From assembly GCF_016424485.1 (NCBI RefSeq), contig NZ_JAELUP010000037.1, positions 22,079 to 86,078 of the forward strand: a DNA stretch of 64,000 nt, given 5' to 3'. Each line of letters opens with the position of its first letter. The stretch's first letter is position 1. The position numbers and the translations under genes are program-made. Positions 8,996 to 17,254 of the stretch are shown one piece after another. The stretch comes from Paenibacillus roseus. Lineage in GTDB: Bacteria > Bacillota > Bacilli > Paenibacillales > Paenibacillaceae. The notes below the pieces were generated by a model, which did not search any database, was not told where the DNA came from, and was given only the letters and a program-made list of their open reading frames with translations.

Positions 8996-9402
8996 GCGTT
9001 ATTGGAAAGCTGCTATTCAAAATGTATACGGATCTTTCCAAGCAGATAATTTTTGACCACATCCACTTAGGAAGTAAAGGCCATACGGACAGCCGGGTCA
9101 AATGCCGACTGGCAACTTTAGTTGCCTTATTGATTGAGCGAAGAGCTCAAATTTTATAAGTTTGGTTTCTTTACGACCAGTGCATTGCATCGCACATCGA
9201 CTTGTGAAACGATCAATAAGAGTGGTAAAAGTGATTATTTGCTATATAGACTCTGATCCGTTAGCGATATATTTTGAATATTAATTGGGCTTCCTTAAAA
9301 AAGCTATGTCCATTTTGGGGACATTTTAATATTTCATATTTATATCTAAACAAGAACAAGTGTGATACGCGATGAAGCGTTGTTCCACTTGTTTTTTTTG
9401 TG
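8996..9402 (+). ncRNA. Candidate structured non-coding RNA or long regulatory leader, unidentified
   Basis: No convincing gene is found between 8830 and 9469, yet this stretch is packed with perfect helices. These are 9002-9009 with 9034-9041 (TTGGAAAG), 9052-9058 with 9096-9102 (TTTGACC), the hairpin GGCAAC-TTTA-GTTGCC (9111-9126), and an 8-base stem 9127-9134 with 9212-9219. That last stem encloses a further hairpin, 9134-9139 with 9145-9150. A weak terminator-like hairpin (9306-9324) and a strong terminator (9355-9399) end it. A promoter at 8962 and the terminator together define an RNA of about 400 bases, or a leader of the polyamine gene at 9470. I could match it to none of RNase P RNA, tmRNA, SRP RNA, T-box or the common riboswitches. 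Confidence 0.4.
9355..9399 (+). terminator. Strong Rho-independent terminator upstream of the polyamine operon
   Basis: A perfect 8-base stem (AACAAGTG/CACTTGTT), an inner ACGC/GCGT stem and eight T residues lie 71 bases before the start codon at 9470. It ends the upstream RNA and could act as an attenuator. Confidence 0.8.
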
Positions 9403-9469
9403 CGTAAGATAGTGATGGCTTGTTGAGAAATTGTGCTTTCAACACTTTATGAGTAAGGGAGATTGAGAA

Positions 9470-10717
9470 ATGGGAAAAGCGTTAATCATTGGTTGTGGCG
9501 GGGTAGCATCGGTCGCTATCCAAAAATGTGTTCAAAATAGCGAAGTTTTCGAAGAAATTTGTATCGCAAGCCGTACGAAGTCCAAATGCGACGAGTTGAA
9601 AGCAAAGCTGGACGGTGGCAAAACGAAAATTACGACTGCACAAGTCGATGCAAATAACGTGGATGAGCTTATCGCTTTGATCGAAGAGGTAAAACCGGAT
9701 ATCGTAATGAACCTGGCACTGCCATACCAAGACTTGACCATCATGGATGCTTGCCTGGCAACCAAAACGCATTACATGGATACCGCTAACTATGAGCCGG
9801 AAGACACTGCGAAGTTCGAATACAAATGGCAGTGGGACTACCGCGAGCGCTTTGAGAAAGCCGGTATTACCGCTCTTCTGGGCAGCGGATTTGACCCAGG
9901 CGTAACTGGCGTTTTCTCAGCTTATGCACTCAAGCACTACTTCGACGAAATCGAATATATCGACATTCTGGACTGCAACGGCGGCGACCACGGCTACCCG
10001 TTCGCAACGAATTTCAATCCGGAAATCAATATCCGTGAAGTATCCGCCAACGGCAGATATTGGGAGAACGGTGAATGGATCGAAACCATGCCAATGGAAA
10101 TCAAACGTGTCTATGACTTCGCTGAAGTTGGCGAGAAAGATATGTACCTGCTGTATCATGAAGAGCTGGAATCCCTTGCGGTCAACATTCCAGGGCTGAA
10201 ACGCATCCGCTTCTTCATGACATTCGGCCAAAGCTACCTGACTCACCTGAAAGCACTGGAAAACGTGGGCATGACTTCGATTGAGCCGATTGAATTTGAA
10301 GGCAAACAAATCATTCCGCTCCAGTTCCTGAAGGCGGTATTGCCTGATCCGGCATCCCTGGGACCTCGCACCGTGGGCAAAACAAACATCGGCTGCATTT
10401 TCCAAGGTAAAAAAGACGGCCAAAGCAAAACGTACTATGTGTACAATGTTTGCGATCACCAAGAGTGCTTCAAAGAAGTCGGCTCCCAAGCGATCTCTTA
10501 CACAACTGGCGTTCCTGCCATGATCGGCGCAGCTATGGTTCTGACCGGCAAATGGAACAAACCAGGCGTCTACAACGTTGAAGAGTTCGATCCGGATCCA
10601 TTCATGGAAGAGTTGAACAAATGGGGACTTCCATGGGTAGAAGACTTTAATCCTGTATTGGTTGATGACGGGCAGGAAGTGTCCGGCACTGGAAAACAAC
10701 CGGCGCTGGTTCGTTAA
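9470..10717 (+). CDS. Carboxynorspermidine (carboxyspermidine) synthase, saccharopine-dehydrogenase-like
   Basis: A 415-residue NADPH-dependent enzyme that condenses aspartate semialdehyde with a diamine (diaminopropane or putrescine) to give the carboxylated triamine. The N-terminus is a Rossmann fold (ALIIGCGGVASVA, residues 4-16). MNLALPYQDL, GSGFDPGVTGVFSAYA and CNGGDHGYPFATNF are typical of this branch of the saccharopine dehydrogenase family. Length is normal. RBS AAGGGAG precedes the ATG. The decarboxylase that completes the pathway follows after a single base. Together they make spermidine or norspermidine without SpeD/SpeE. Which diamine is used cannot be read from sequence. Confidence 0.92.
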   Translation: MGKALIIGCGGVASVAIQKCVQNSEVFEEICIASRTKSKCDELKAKLDGGKTKITTAQVDANNVDELIALIEEVKPDIVMNLALPYQDLTIMDACLATKTHYMDTANYEPEDTAKFEYKWQWDYRERFEKAGITALLGSGFDPGVTGVFSAYALKHYFDEIEYIDILDCNGGDHGYPFATNFNPEINIREVSANGRYWENGEWIETMPMEIKRVYDFAEVGEKDMYLLYHEELESLAVNIPGLKRIRFFMTFGQSYLTHLKALENVGMTSIEPIEFEGKQIIPLQFLKAVLPDPASLGPRTVGKTNIGCIFQGKKDGQSKTYYVYNVCDHQECFKEVGSQAISYTTGVPAMIGAAMVLTGKWNKPGVYNVEEFDPDPFMEELNKWGLPWVEDFNPVLVDDGQEVSGTGKQPALVR

Positions 10718-10718
10718 A

Positions 10719-11846
10719 ATGCGGTTTGACGAATTACCGACACCATGTTTTGTCGTCGATGAGGCTCTCATTGAGAAGAATCTGAAAATCCTGAGCGGCG
10801 TTATGCAGCGTACAGGGGCCAAGATTGTTCTCGCTCAAAAAGCATTCTCCATGACAACCTTGTATCCCCTCATTGGCGAATACTTAAGCGGCACGACCGC
10901 GAGCGGCTTGTTTGAGGCCCGGCTAGGCTACGAAGAGATGGGCAAAGAAACGCATGTCTTTGCCCCTGCCTACCGGGAGGACGAGATGGATGAGATTATC
11001 TCCATCTGTGACCACATCATTTTTAACTCCTTCTCGCAGCTGGAGAAGTTTAAGGACAAAGCGCTTCAAGCTGGCAGGAAGATAGGCTTGCGCATTAACC
11101 CGGAGTGTTCGACTCAAGTTGGGCATGAGATTTATGACCCATGCTCCACTGGCTCCAGATTTGGAGTCGTCCGCGACCAATTCCGTCCGGAGCTGTTGGA
11201 TGGCGTAACCGGACTGCACTTCCATACCCTGTGTCAGCAAAACTCTGATGATCTGGAGACTACGCTGAATGCGGTCGAAGAGAAGTTCGGCGAGTGGCTG
11301 CCGCAAATGGAATGGATCAATTTCGGCGGCGGTCACCATATTACAAGGGACGATTATGATATCGCTACTCTTGAAGCTTGTATCCAAAGAATGCAAGATA
11401 AGTATGGCCTGGAGGTCTATTTGGAACCAGGAGAGGCGGTTGCGCTCAACGCAGGCTACCTGACCACATCTGTACTGGATTTCCATAAGAACGGAATGGA
11501 CATTGCCATTCTGGATACCTCCGCGACCTGTCATATGCCGGATGTATTGGAAATGCCGTATCGCCCGCCACTTCTGGGATCTGGTGAAGCTGGGGAAAAG
11601 CCGTTTACGTACCGTCTCACAGGCCAAACCTGCCTGACTGGCGATGTGATCGGAGATTACTCGTTCGATCAGCCATTGAAGATCGGTGATCGGCTCGTAT
11701 TCGGAGACATGGCGATTTACTCCATGGTGAAGACCAACACCTTTAACGGTATGCCGTTGCCAGCCATTGCGGTTCAAGGCAAAGATGGCGATTGCCGAGT
11801 CGTGCGCGAATTCGGCTATCAGGACTTTAAAATGCGCTTGGCATAA
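10719..11846 (+). CDS. nspC: Carboxynorspermidine decarboxylase
   Basis: A 375-residue PLP enzyme of the alanine-racemase/diaminopimelate-decarboxylase fold that removes the carboxyl group from carboxy(nor)spermidine. It opens with MRFDELPTPCFVVDEALIEKN, has the PLP lysine in VLAQKAFS (K41), an INFGGGHH glycine loop and the product-site segment DTSATCHMPDVLEMPYR. The ATG at 10719 gives the family-typical N-terminus. It lies 1 base after the synthase stop with only a weak RBS, so translation is probably coupled. A start further upstream at 10662 would add residues not expected in the family. Confidence 0.92.
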   Translation: MRFDELPTPCFVVDEALIEKNLKILSGVMQRTGAKIVLAQKAFSMTTLYPLIGEYLSGTTASGLFEARLGYEEMGKETHVFAPAYREDEMDEIISICDHIIFNSFSQLEKFKDKALQAGRKIGLRINPECSTQVGHEIYDPCSTGSRFGVVRDQFRPELLDGVTGLHFHTLCQQNSDDLETTLNAVEEKFGEWLPQMEWINFGGGHHITRDDYDIATLEACIQRMQDKYGLEVYLEPGEAVALNAGYLTTSVLDFHKNGMDIAILDTSATCHMPDVLEMPYRPPLLGSGEAGEKPFTYRLTGQTCLTGDVIGDYSFDQPLKIGDRLVFGDMAIYSMVKTNTFNGMPLPAIAVQGKDGDCRVVREFGYQDFKMRLA

Positions 11847-11871
11847 ATATAATATATATGCTTCAACAATG

Positions 11872-11903
11872 CTGGCACCGGTGTTCAATCGTTGCCAGTT
11901 TTT
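11872..11903 (+). terminator. Terminator of the polyamine operon
   Basis: CTGGCA (11872-11877) pairs with TGCCAG (11893-11898), and five T residues follow, 25 bases after the nspC stop. The loop can pair further. The stem is short, so confidence is moderate. Confidence 0.55.
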
Positions 11904-11939
11904 GTACTCAAGCCTTTGAACATCTTCCATTCATCCCAT

Positions 11940-12140
11940 TCAAGCGAAGAACAAGGTCGAAATTCCGGCCAGACCCGCAAGGAGGAAAAATAGTCCACCA
12001 AATCGGGTAGAAAATAAATACAAACCCGAAGGCTCCTTGCCGTCATTGCTCTTCCAGCTCTCCGTTAGCACCCATAGAATTTTCGGCTTCAAAAACATAA
12101 CAACCCCTACCAGGAGCAATACAATATACAGAACAGACAT
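11940..12140 (-). CDS. Small membrane protein, DUF6199-like
   Basis: A 66-residue protein with hydrophobic helices at about 3-17 and 49-65. Between them lies a conserved-looking segment, PKILWVLTESWKSNDGKEPS followed by STRFGG. This pattern resembles small DUF6199 membrane proteins common in Paenibacillus, whose function is unknown. The ATG at 12140 was chosen because AAGGAG lies 9 bases before it; the reading frame extends upstream without an RBS. It lies at the junction between the + strand block on its left and the conserved minus-strand wal/htrA region. Confidence 0.7.
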   Translation of the reverse strand: MSVLYIVLLLVGVVMFLKPKILWVLTESWKSNDGKEPSGLYLFSTRFGGLFFLLAGLAGISTLFFA

Positions 12141-12355
12141 GGCAACATCTCCTTTGAAAAGAATCGTATCTTTAATCCTGAACTGGTTCATGCAGCAGGT
12201 GCTCACCTGTAACGGCAGCAGTCCCTTATGCAGCAAAAGCGCCAGCCGGAGACCGGCTTATGACCGTGTATCAGACTGACGCAATGTTCTTGTACCCTAT
12301 TCAATTCGGTTGAGCTAGGCTCGTTGAGCCAAATCGGTTCGCCCTGACAACCAGG

Positions 12356-12523
12356 CTATACAACGAGAAACACTGCAGGCTCCTCACATAACTCGCATTT
12401 TACTGGCGGGTCCCAATTGGCAAAATGCGTCTCCTTCAGATCCACCACATCCGGCGCATCTTCAAATTCATCTACAAACTTGTCAATCGCGAGTTCAACA
12501 TGCTTTTTACAAATACAATACAT
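12356..12523 (-). CDS. CxxH/CxxC protein family
   Basis: A 55-residue protein with CICKKH near the start and CELCEE near the end, which together could bind a metal such as zinc. The acidic middle (KFVDEFEDAPDVVD) is as in the TIGR04129 CxxH/CxxC family. That family is found next to htrA in many Bacillales, as here. Function is unknown. The ATG at 12523 fits the family N-terminus (GGAG lies 14 bases upstream); a GTG at 12553 in the same frame is an alternative. In Bacillus relatives rlmH usually follows, but it is not in this window. Confidence 0.75.
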   Translation of the reverse strand: MYCICKKHVELAIDKFVDEFEDAPDVVDLKETHFANWDPPVKCELCEEPAVFLVV

Positions 12524-12574
12524 AGTCGGGTATGCAGCTCCATCTCTTGGCACTCAGCCCTTGGTTGGTTGAAA

Positions 12575-13861
12575 TTAATCCTCTTCTTCTGTTATCTCAG
12601 CAAGGGTGAAAGAGGCTGTTCTGAGCTCTCCGTCACGGTAATAAGTAACCTCAATTGTATCACCAATTTGTTTTTTTGAGTACAGGTACTTCCGCAGCTC
12701 CATCATGCTGCCGATGTCCTGACGATCAAGCTTCACAATGACATCGTTGAAAGCCAGGCCTGCTTTCTTCGCCGGACCGACCGCCTCCAAAATAATTACG
12801 CCCCGCTTCACTTCCTTAGGCAGCCTGAGTTCCAGCCCGCTATCCTTGCTATCCTGTTTTTTCTTGCCGGAGTCGGCAAATGCCTGTTGTGCAAAATATT
12901 GCTCCAGATCCAGGGTATATACACCGATATATGGTCGTTTCACCTTGCCGTATTCAATCAGACTCTCTACGATCGGCATCGCATTGTTAATCGGGATGGC
13001 AAAGCCCAGCCCCTCTACGCCGTAGTCCGCTACCTTCATACTGTTGACACCGATCAGGCGTCCGTTCAGATCGATCAAGGCGCCGCCGCTGTTGCCTTGG
13101 TTAATGGAAGCATCAATCTGGATGACCTCCTGCTCCCAATCATAAATGCCGTCCTGATTCAGCGATATAGGGATCAAACGGCGGGTCTTGCTGACAATCC
13201 CCATTGTTAGCGAATCCCCTAGTCCTAGCGGATTGCCGATCGCAATGACCGTCTCTCCGTCACGGAGCTTCGTAGAATCGCCGATTTCAGCCACCGTCGT
13301 AATGCCTTTGCCGTCTATCTCCAGCACCGCCAAATCTGTAATTTGGTCCTTGCCGAGCACTTTGGCGCCCCGCACCTCCCCATCGGAAAGCACGACTTTA
13401 ATCGACTCGGCGCCGTTTATGACATGAAAATTAGTGATCACTCTTGCTTTGCTGCCTATTTTCTCAAAGATAACGCCCGAACCCAGACTCGCGGTCTGAT
13501 ATGGGGATTCTTCGCTCTCCTCGTCCGTCTGCTTGCGGCTGGAGCTGGCGAGTTGCTCATTAATGATGCTGACCACAGCCGGTCCAATCTTAGCCGCTGC
13601 ATGAATCGGCCGCTCATAAGGGTCCATCACCTGCAGTGAACTGATGGATACGGGCTTGCTCGCCGCAAATCCGCCTCCGTTGTCAAATATAAGGCCGAAC
13701 AACAGCACCGCCGCCAAGGCACTAATGAATGAAGACGTGAAAGCAATTCGCAGCGGGGTCCAGCGGATCTGCAAGCTATTCCTGGAACCAGACTCCATCT
13801 GTTTGGAGCGAACCCTGCGTGACACCTTGGTCGAATAGAAATCGTCATCGAACAAACTCAT
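12575..13861 (-). CDS. htrA: Membrane-anchored serine protease, HtrA/DegP family (YycK-like)
   Basis: A 428-residue quality-control protease. A cytoplasmic head of about 36 residues, one membrane helix (about 40-59), a trypsin-like domain with the catalytic triad H146 (TNFHV), D176 (TDLAVLE) and S258 (QGNSGGAL), and one PDZ domain (about 305-420). It should degrade or refold damaged proteins at the outer membrane face. RBS GGGGAG precedes the ATG. It lies downstream of the wal genes as in other Bacillales, but is separated from walJ by a small + strand gene and so is probably transcribed on its own. Confidence 0.93.
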   Translation of the reverse strand: MSLFDDDFYSTKVSRRVRSKQMESGSRNSLQIRWTPLRIAFTSSFISALAAVLLFGLIFDNGGGFAASKPVSISSLQVMDPYERPIHAAAKIGPAVVSIINEQLASSSRKQTDEESEESPYQTASLGSGVIFEKIGSKARVITNFHVINGAESIKVVLSDGEVRGAKVLGKDQITDLAVLEIDGKGITTVAEIGDSTKLRDGETVIAIGNPLGLGDSLTMGIVSKTRRLIPISLNQDGIYDWEQEVIQIDASINQGNSGGALIDLNGRLIGVNSMKVADYGVEGLGFAIPINNAMPIVESLIEYGKVKRPYIGVYTLDLEQYFAQQAFADSGKKKQDSKDSGLELRLPKEVKRGVIILEAVGPAKKAGLAFNDVIVKLDRQDIGSMMELRKYLYSKKQIGDTIEVTYYRDGELRTASFTLAEITEEED

Positions 13862-14091
13862 GAATGATCGCTCCCCTCAATGCAGCACACATCAAAACTA
13901 TTATGTCCATCGAATTTTATCGTAATCCTCTTAAATTGTAGTTGGCAGGAATGTTTTCATAACTTATAGACTACACTATTCATAGAGTTGTTGCTTGAGA
14001 TACTGCTGACATTGCCGGGAAAAGCACAGCAGCTAAAAGCTTTCTGTCATTTTCATTATACCTTACTTCCATTTGAAAAGGAGCGATAAAA

Positions 14092-14313
14092 ATGAGTACT
14101 TCCAAAAATAACGCCTGGGAGCAAGTCAATCTGGCTGCCTCGATTGCCGATTTGAAGGATGACCATTACCACTCCCTGCTGGCCCTGAGCGCAATGCTTG
14201 AGTTGCTCATCGATAAAGGCCTGCTTTCCAGAGAAGAAGTTGCCGCAAAAGCCGCAGTGCTTGACCAGGAGCTGACCAGCACTATCTCCGCTTCACTTCG
14301 TCCCATTCGGTAG
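14092..14313 (+). CDS. Small hypothetical protein between htrA and walJ
   Basis: A 73-residue, probably helical, soluble protein with the stretch LLIDKGLLSREEVAAKAAVL. I do not recognise a family with certainty; this helical segment is reminiscent of nitrile-hydratase-type helices, but that is too weak for a function. It has a very good RBS (AAAAGGAG, 9 bases before ATG), which is the main evidence that it is real. It runs opposite to its neighbours, diverges from htrA, and its last 32 bases overlap the 3' end of walJ in antisense. Confidence 0.65.
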   Translation: MSTSKNNAWEQVNLAASIADLKDDHYHSLLALSAMLELLIDKGLLSREEVAAKAAVLDQELTSTISASLRPIR

Positions 14314-15100
14314 GACGGTCATGATATGTACCCTTGATGGCAAATTCATCCCGCTTGAAGAAGAAGCCGCGGTTCTCTAATATACTATTCACCGTAAGCT
14401 TGGCCAAATCCATCTGATTATGATCCAGACTAAGGTGAGCGAGGTATACCCGCTGCGTCCTGTCCGTCATCAATTCGCAGAGCGCCTCGCCGGCTGCATC
14501 ATTGGACAGATGGCCCATATCCCCAAGAATCCGCCGCTTGATATTCCACGGATATCTGCCTACACGCAGCATATCCACATCATGATTCGACTCCAGCACC
14601 AGCACATCCGATTCAATCACCTGCTGCTTGACCTTCTCGCTCATGTAACCAAGGTCCGTAACCAGACTCAGCTTCGTATTCCCGTTGTAAATGCAATACC
14701 CGACAGGTTCCGCCGCGTCATGAGATATCGCATAGGACTCCGCCCGCAGTTTGCCCAATACGCCGCCGAATTCCACCGAACTGCCGGTCGGCAAAACTTT
14801 GCGCTTGTCCTCGCCGATTGCGCCGACATGCTTGTGCATTTCCTCCCAGGTCGCTTCATTCGCGTAGACCGGCAGATCATACTTCCGCGCGATGGCCCCG
14901 AGTCCCTTGATATGATCCGAATGCTCATGTGTAACCAAAATCGCATCCAGCCTACTGGCTTCTACTTCGCGCTCTTTCATGAGCTGTTCCAGCTTCCTTG
15001 CGCTCAAGCCCGCATCAATCAATATCATAGCATCCTCCGACTGGACAATTGTCGCATTCCCTGTCGAGCCGCTCGCCAGCACTGTAAACCTTAATCCCAT
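14282..15100 (-). CDS. walJ: Metallo-beta-lactamase-fold nuclease WalJ (YycJ)
   Basis: A 272-residue protein of the metallo-beta-lactamase superfamily. The metal-binding motif HEHSDH is at residues 58-63, with further ligands in the DLGYMSE, ESNHD and MGHLSND regions. In Bacillus and relatives WalJ is a nuclease-like protein linked to DNA repair and replication coordination. It is the last gene of the walRKHIJ operon and lies 23 bases after walI. The 3' end overlaps an opposing small gene by 32 bases. Confidence 0.92.
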   Translation of the reverse strand: MGLRFTVLASGSTGNATIVQSEDAMILIDAGLSARKLEQLMKEREVEASRLDAILVTHEHSDHIKGLGAIARKYDLPVYANEATWEEMHKHVGAIGEDKRKVLPTGSSVEFGGVLGKLRAESYAISHDAAEPVGYCIYNGNTKLSLVTDLGYMSEKVKQQVIESDVLVLESNHDVDMLRVGRYPWNIKRRILGDMGHLSNDAAGEALCELMTDRTQRVYLAHLSLDHNQMDLAKLTVNSILENRGFFFKRDEFAIKGTYHDRPTEWDEVKRR

Positions 15101-15123
15101 ATCTCTTCTTGCCTTCTCTCTCC

Positions 15124-15888
15124 CTATGGGCCTTCTTCTGCCTTGCCGGCAGCTTCATTCTCAATGACGACCTCTGCGGTCAATGCATTAATATAATAGA
15201 TTTCCCCGTCCTCCAGCAGCACCCGCCACGATGGGGATGCCACCTGCATATCTGTATCAAAGAACAGCCCATGGTAGCCCAGGCGAATATCTTTGATTGC
15301 CGACCCTGGCTGGAGATACTTCTCAATCAGCCTTCCGATTGCCTTGGAGGCCGACAGCACCGCCTGCTCTCTCGTTTTGCCGTGCTTTACCTGCTCGACC
15401 GCAAGCTGCCGATAAGCCATGATCTTCTGATTGCTGTAGCGCAGCTCCAAACGCACATCGAACATCGGCAGCTTGTCCGCCATTCGGTACATGACTAATA
15501 CTCCATCGGTGCCAAACGTGCTAACCTCCGAATCGAAGGCATAGTCAGTTAGCGAAGGTATCGTGCCTCCAAGCTCATCCAGCAGTTCTTTTTCATTGAA
15601 GATGATACGCGTGTCCACTGGTGTCTGGAGCGGGATTTCCCCTGTGGTGTCCGGCGTCTTCGTGAATCGGTACTCCAAATCCGGAAGTACCGGGGTCCCC
15701 GCCGGAATTTTGCCTAGCAGGCGCACATTCTTCTCTTGCATAACACGTTGCGTTTCCGGAGGAAGGTCCGTCACATCCATATTGGAGTCGAGCCGCTCGC
15801 GGACATCCAGCCACAACTGATAGCCAAGCAGAATGTTCAGCATGACAAACGCGAATATCAAGACGCTTTTGGCTCTCCTCCAGTCCAT
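15124..15888 (-). CDS. walI: WalK regulatory membrane protein WalI (YycI)
   Basis: A 254-residue protein with one N-terminal membrane helix (about 8-26) and an extracellular domain of the YycI/YycH fold, ending in an acidic tail. In Bacillus, WalI and WalH form a complex with WalK at the membrane and restrain its kinase activity. RBS GGGGGTGAAGG precedes the start. It lies between walH (46 bases upstream) and walJ in the usual order. Sequence conservation of this family is low; the assignment rests on size, topology and position. Confidence 0.88.
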   Translation of the reverse strand: MDWRRAKSVLIFAFVMLNILLGYQLWLDVRERLDSNMDVTDLPPETQRVMQEKNVRLLGKIPAGTPVLPDLEYRFTKTPDTTGEIPLQTPVDTRIIFNEKELLDELGGTIPSLTDYAFDSEVSTFGTDGVLVMYRMADKLPMFDVRLELRYSNQKIMAYRQLAVEQVKHGKTREQAVLSASKAIGRLIEKYLQPGSAIKDIRLGYHGLFFDTDMQVASPSWRVLLEDGEIYYINALTAEVVIENEAAGKAEEGP

Positions 15889-15934
15889 TGACCTTCACCC
15901 CCGCAACTCATAACAGAATTGAAATTTCCTATGC

Positions 15935-17254
15935 TTAACGCTCTTGAACGCTTTGCGGCGGCAGACTGCTCGCCGGAAGCGCCTGGCTAAGAATCTCACT
16001 CGTCCCATCCTTCAGCCGGATTGCCCATACCGGGGTCAAGCGGATCAGCGCCTCCTTCGTCAGAGAAGGTCTGAGCGCCGGATAGACCGCCTCCACCTCA
16101 GCGCGTCTGTGGTAACTGGACAGCAGCCTGTCGAGCTGCTCGCCTCCCGGAAGATAACGAATTTGCTTCTCGGCCTTTCCATAGCTGATTGTCATAAGCG
16201 ACCGCTCGTATTCGGTAACGTTGCCCTGCTGAAGCACCAGCTCCATCAGACCGAAGCGGAAGCCCGGCAGGCTCATAATCGGCATTGATTGATAATACTG
16301 CCTGAACTCAATGACGCCGCTCTCCTTCGGATTAATGAACCGGTGCAGACCGTCCCAGCCGCCATGCTGATTAATGAAAGAGATCGCCGAGTACACATTG
16401 CTGCTCAGTTGATCTTTGCTGCTCGACGCAGCTACCGGGTCCGTATATTTGATCCATTGGCCATCCTGCTCAACCTGCATCCCGCGCTTGCCGTCCGTAT
16501 AAATCTGTGTTCCGCTGCGGTCTTCAATTGTACGGGTGCTGGACGGATCGAAGAACAGATTCTTCTGCATCTGCTCCGGCGAGTACGTCTCATACTTGAT
16601 AACTGCCTCAATCGCCTCCAGCGGCTTCGTCGGCAGATACAGCTCGCCGTCATTGGTCTTATACGACGGCCAATATTCACCGTACCCCACATACTCCTGC
16701 ACATCACTGATTGTCAGATCGGCACGGATCGATTCGTATACGACGCCGGACTGCGAACTAAAGAAATACACCCGTACCTCGTCCCGATCCGCCACTTTAT
16801 AAATCCAGATCCGGTCAATATAATCATTCAGAAACATCAAATCGCCGTCAAGCTTCATCATCTTTTGCAGCAGCTCTACCGGCACGCCATAACCGAAGCG
16901 CAGCTCAAGCCCGATCTCGCCCTTGCGAATGGCGCTCCAATCCTGCACATTCACCATATTGCGCTCGAAGCCCTTGAATTCACGGCCGCGAAGCTTTTCC
17001 AATACACGCTTGTAAAATTCCGTATCCGGATACAACACGGTGTGCTTGTCCTCTCCCAGATGAAGCACAATATCCTCCGGGAAGATAAGATTCTCCACCC
17101 GCTCCTCTTTTCCAATCTTCTCCGTCTGCACATAATCCTGCTCGGAGGTAACGATCGGGCCGAGGCTCGGAAAGCTGTAAGCGAGAAAATAACTTTGCAG
17201 CAGGCTTAGCACAACCAGAAAGGCCAGCACGCCTGTCTTGAACTTCTCGATCAT
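15935..17254 (-). CDS. walH: WalK regulatory membrane protein WalH (YycH)
   Basis: A 439-residue protein with an N-terminal helix (about 7-27, including FLVVLSLLQSYFLAYSF) and a large extracellular region. WalH acts with WalI to tune WalK through transmembrane contacts. Its start overlaps the walK stop by 4 bases, so expression is coupled. Length and position are typical of YycH. The sequence is divergent, as in most members of the family. Confidence 0.9.
   Translation of the reverse strand: MIEKFKTGVLAFLVVLSLLQSYFLAYSFPSLGPIVTSEQDYVQTEKIGKEERVENLIFPEDIVLHLGEDKHTVLYPDTEFYKRVLEKLRGREFKGFERNMVNVQDWSAIRKGEIGLELRFGYGVPVELLQKMMKLDGDLMFLNDYIDRIWIYKVADRDEVRVYFFSSQSGVVYESIRADLTISDVQEYVGYGEYWPSYKTNDGELYLPTKPLEAIEAVIKYETYSPEQMQKNLFFDPSSTRTIEDRSGTQIYTDGKRGMQVEQDGQWIKYTDPVAASSSKDQLSSNVYSAISFINQHGGWDGLHRFINPKESGVIEFRQYYQSMPIMSLPGFRFGLMELVLQQGNVTEYERSLMTISYGKAEKQIRYLPGGEQLDRLLSSYHRRAEVEAVYPALRPSLTKEALIRLTPVWAIRLKDGTSEILSQALPASSLPPQSVQER

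Noticed and set aside
8996..9402. RNase P RNA, tmRNA or SRP RNA as the identity of the structured region
   Set aside because: The expected signatures (rnpB conserved loops, tmRNA tRNA-like ends, SRP GNAR loop region) are not seen.
16289..17209. + strand open frame of 306 codons
   Set aside because: Antisense to walH; no family features and no RBS.
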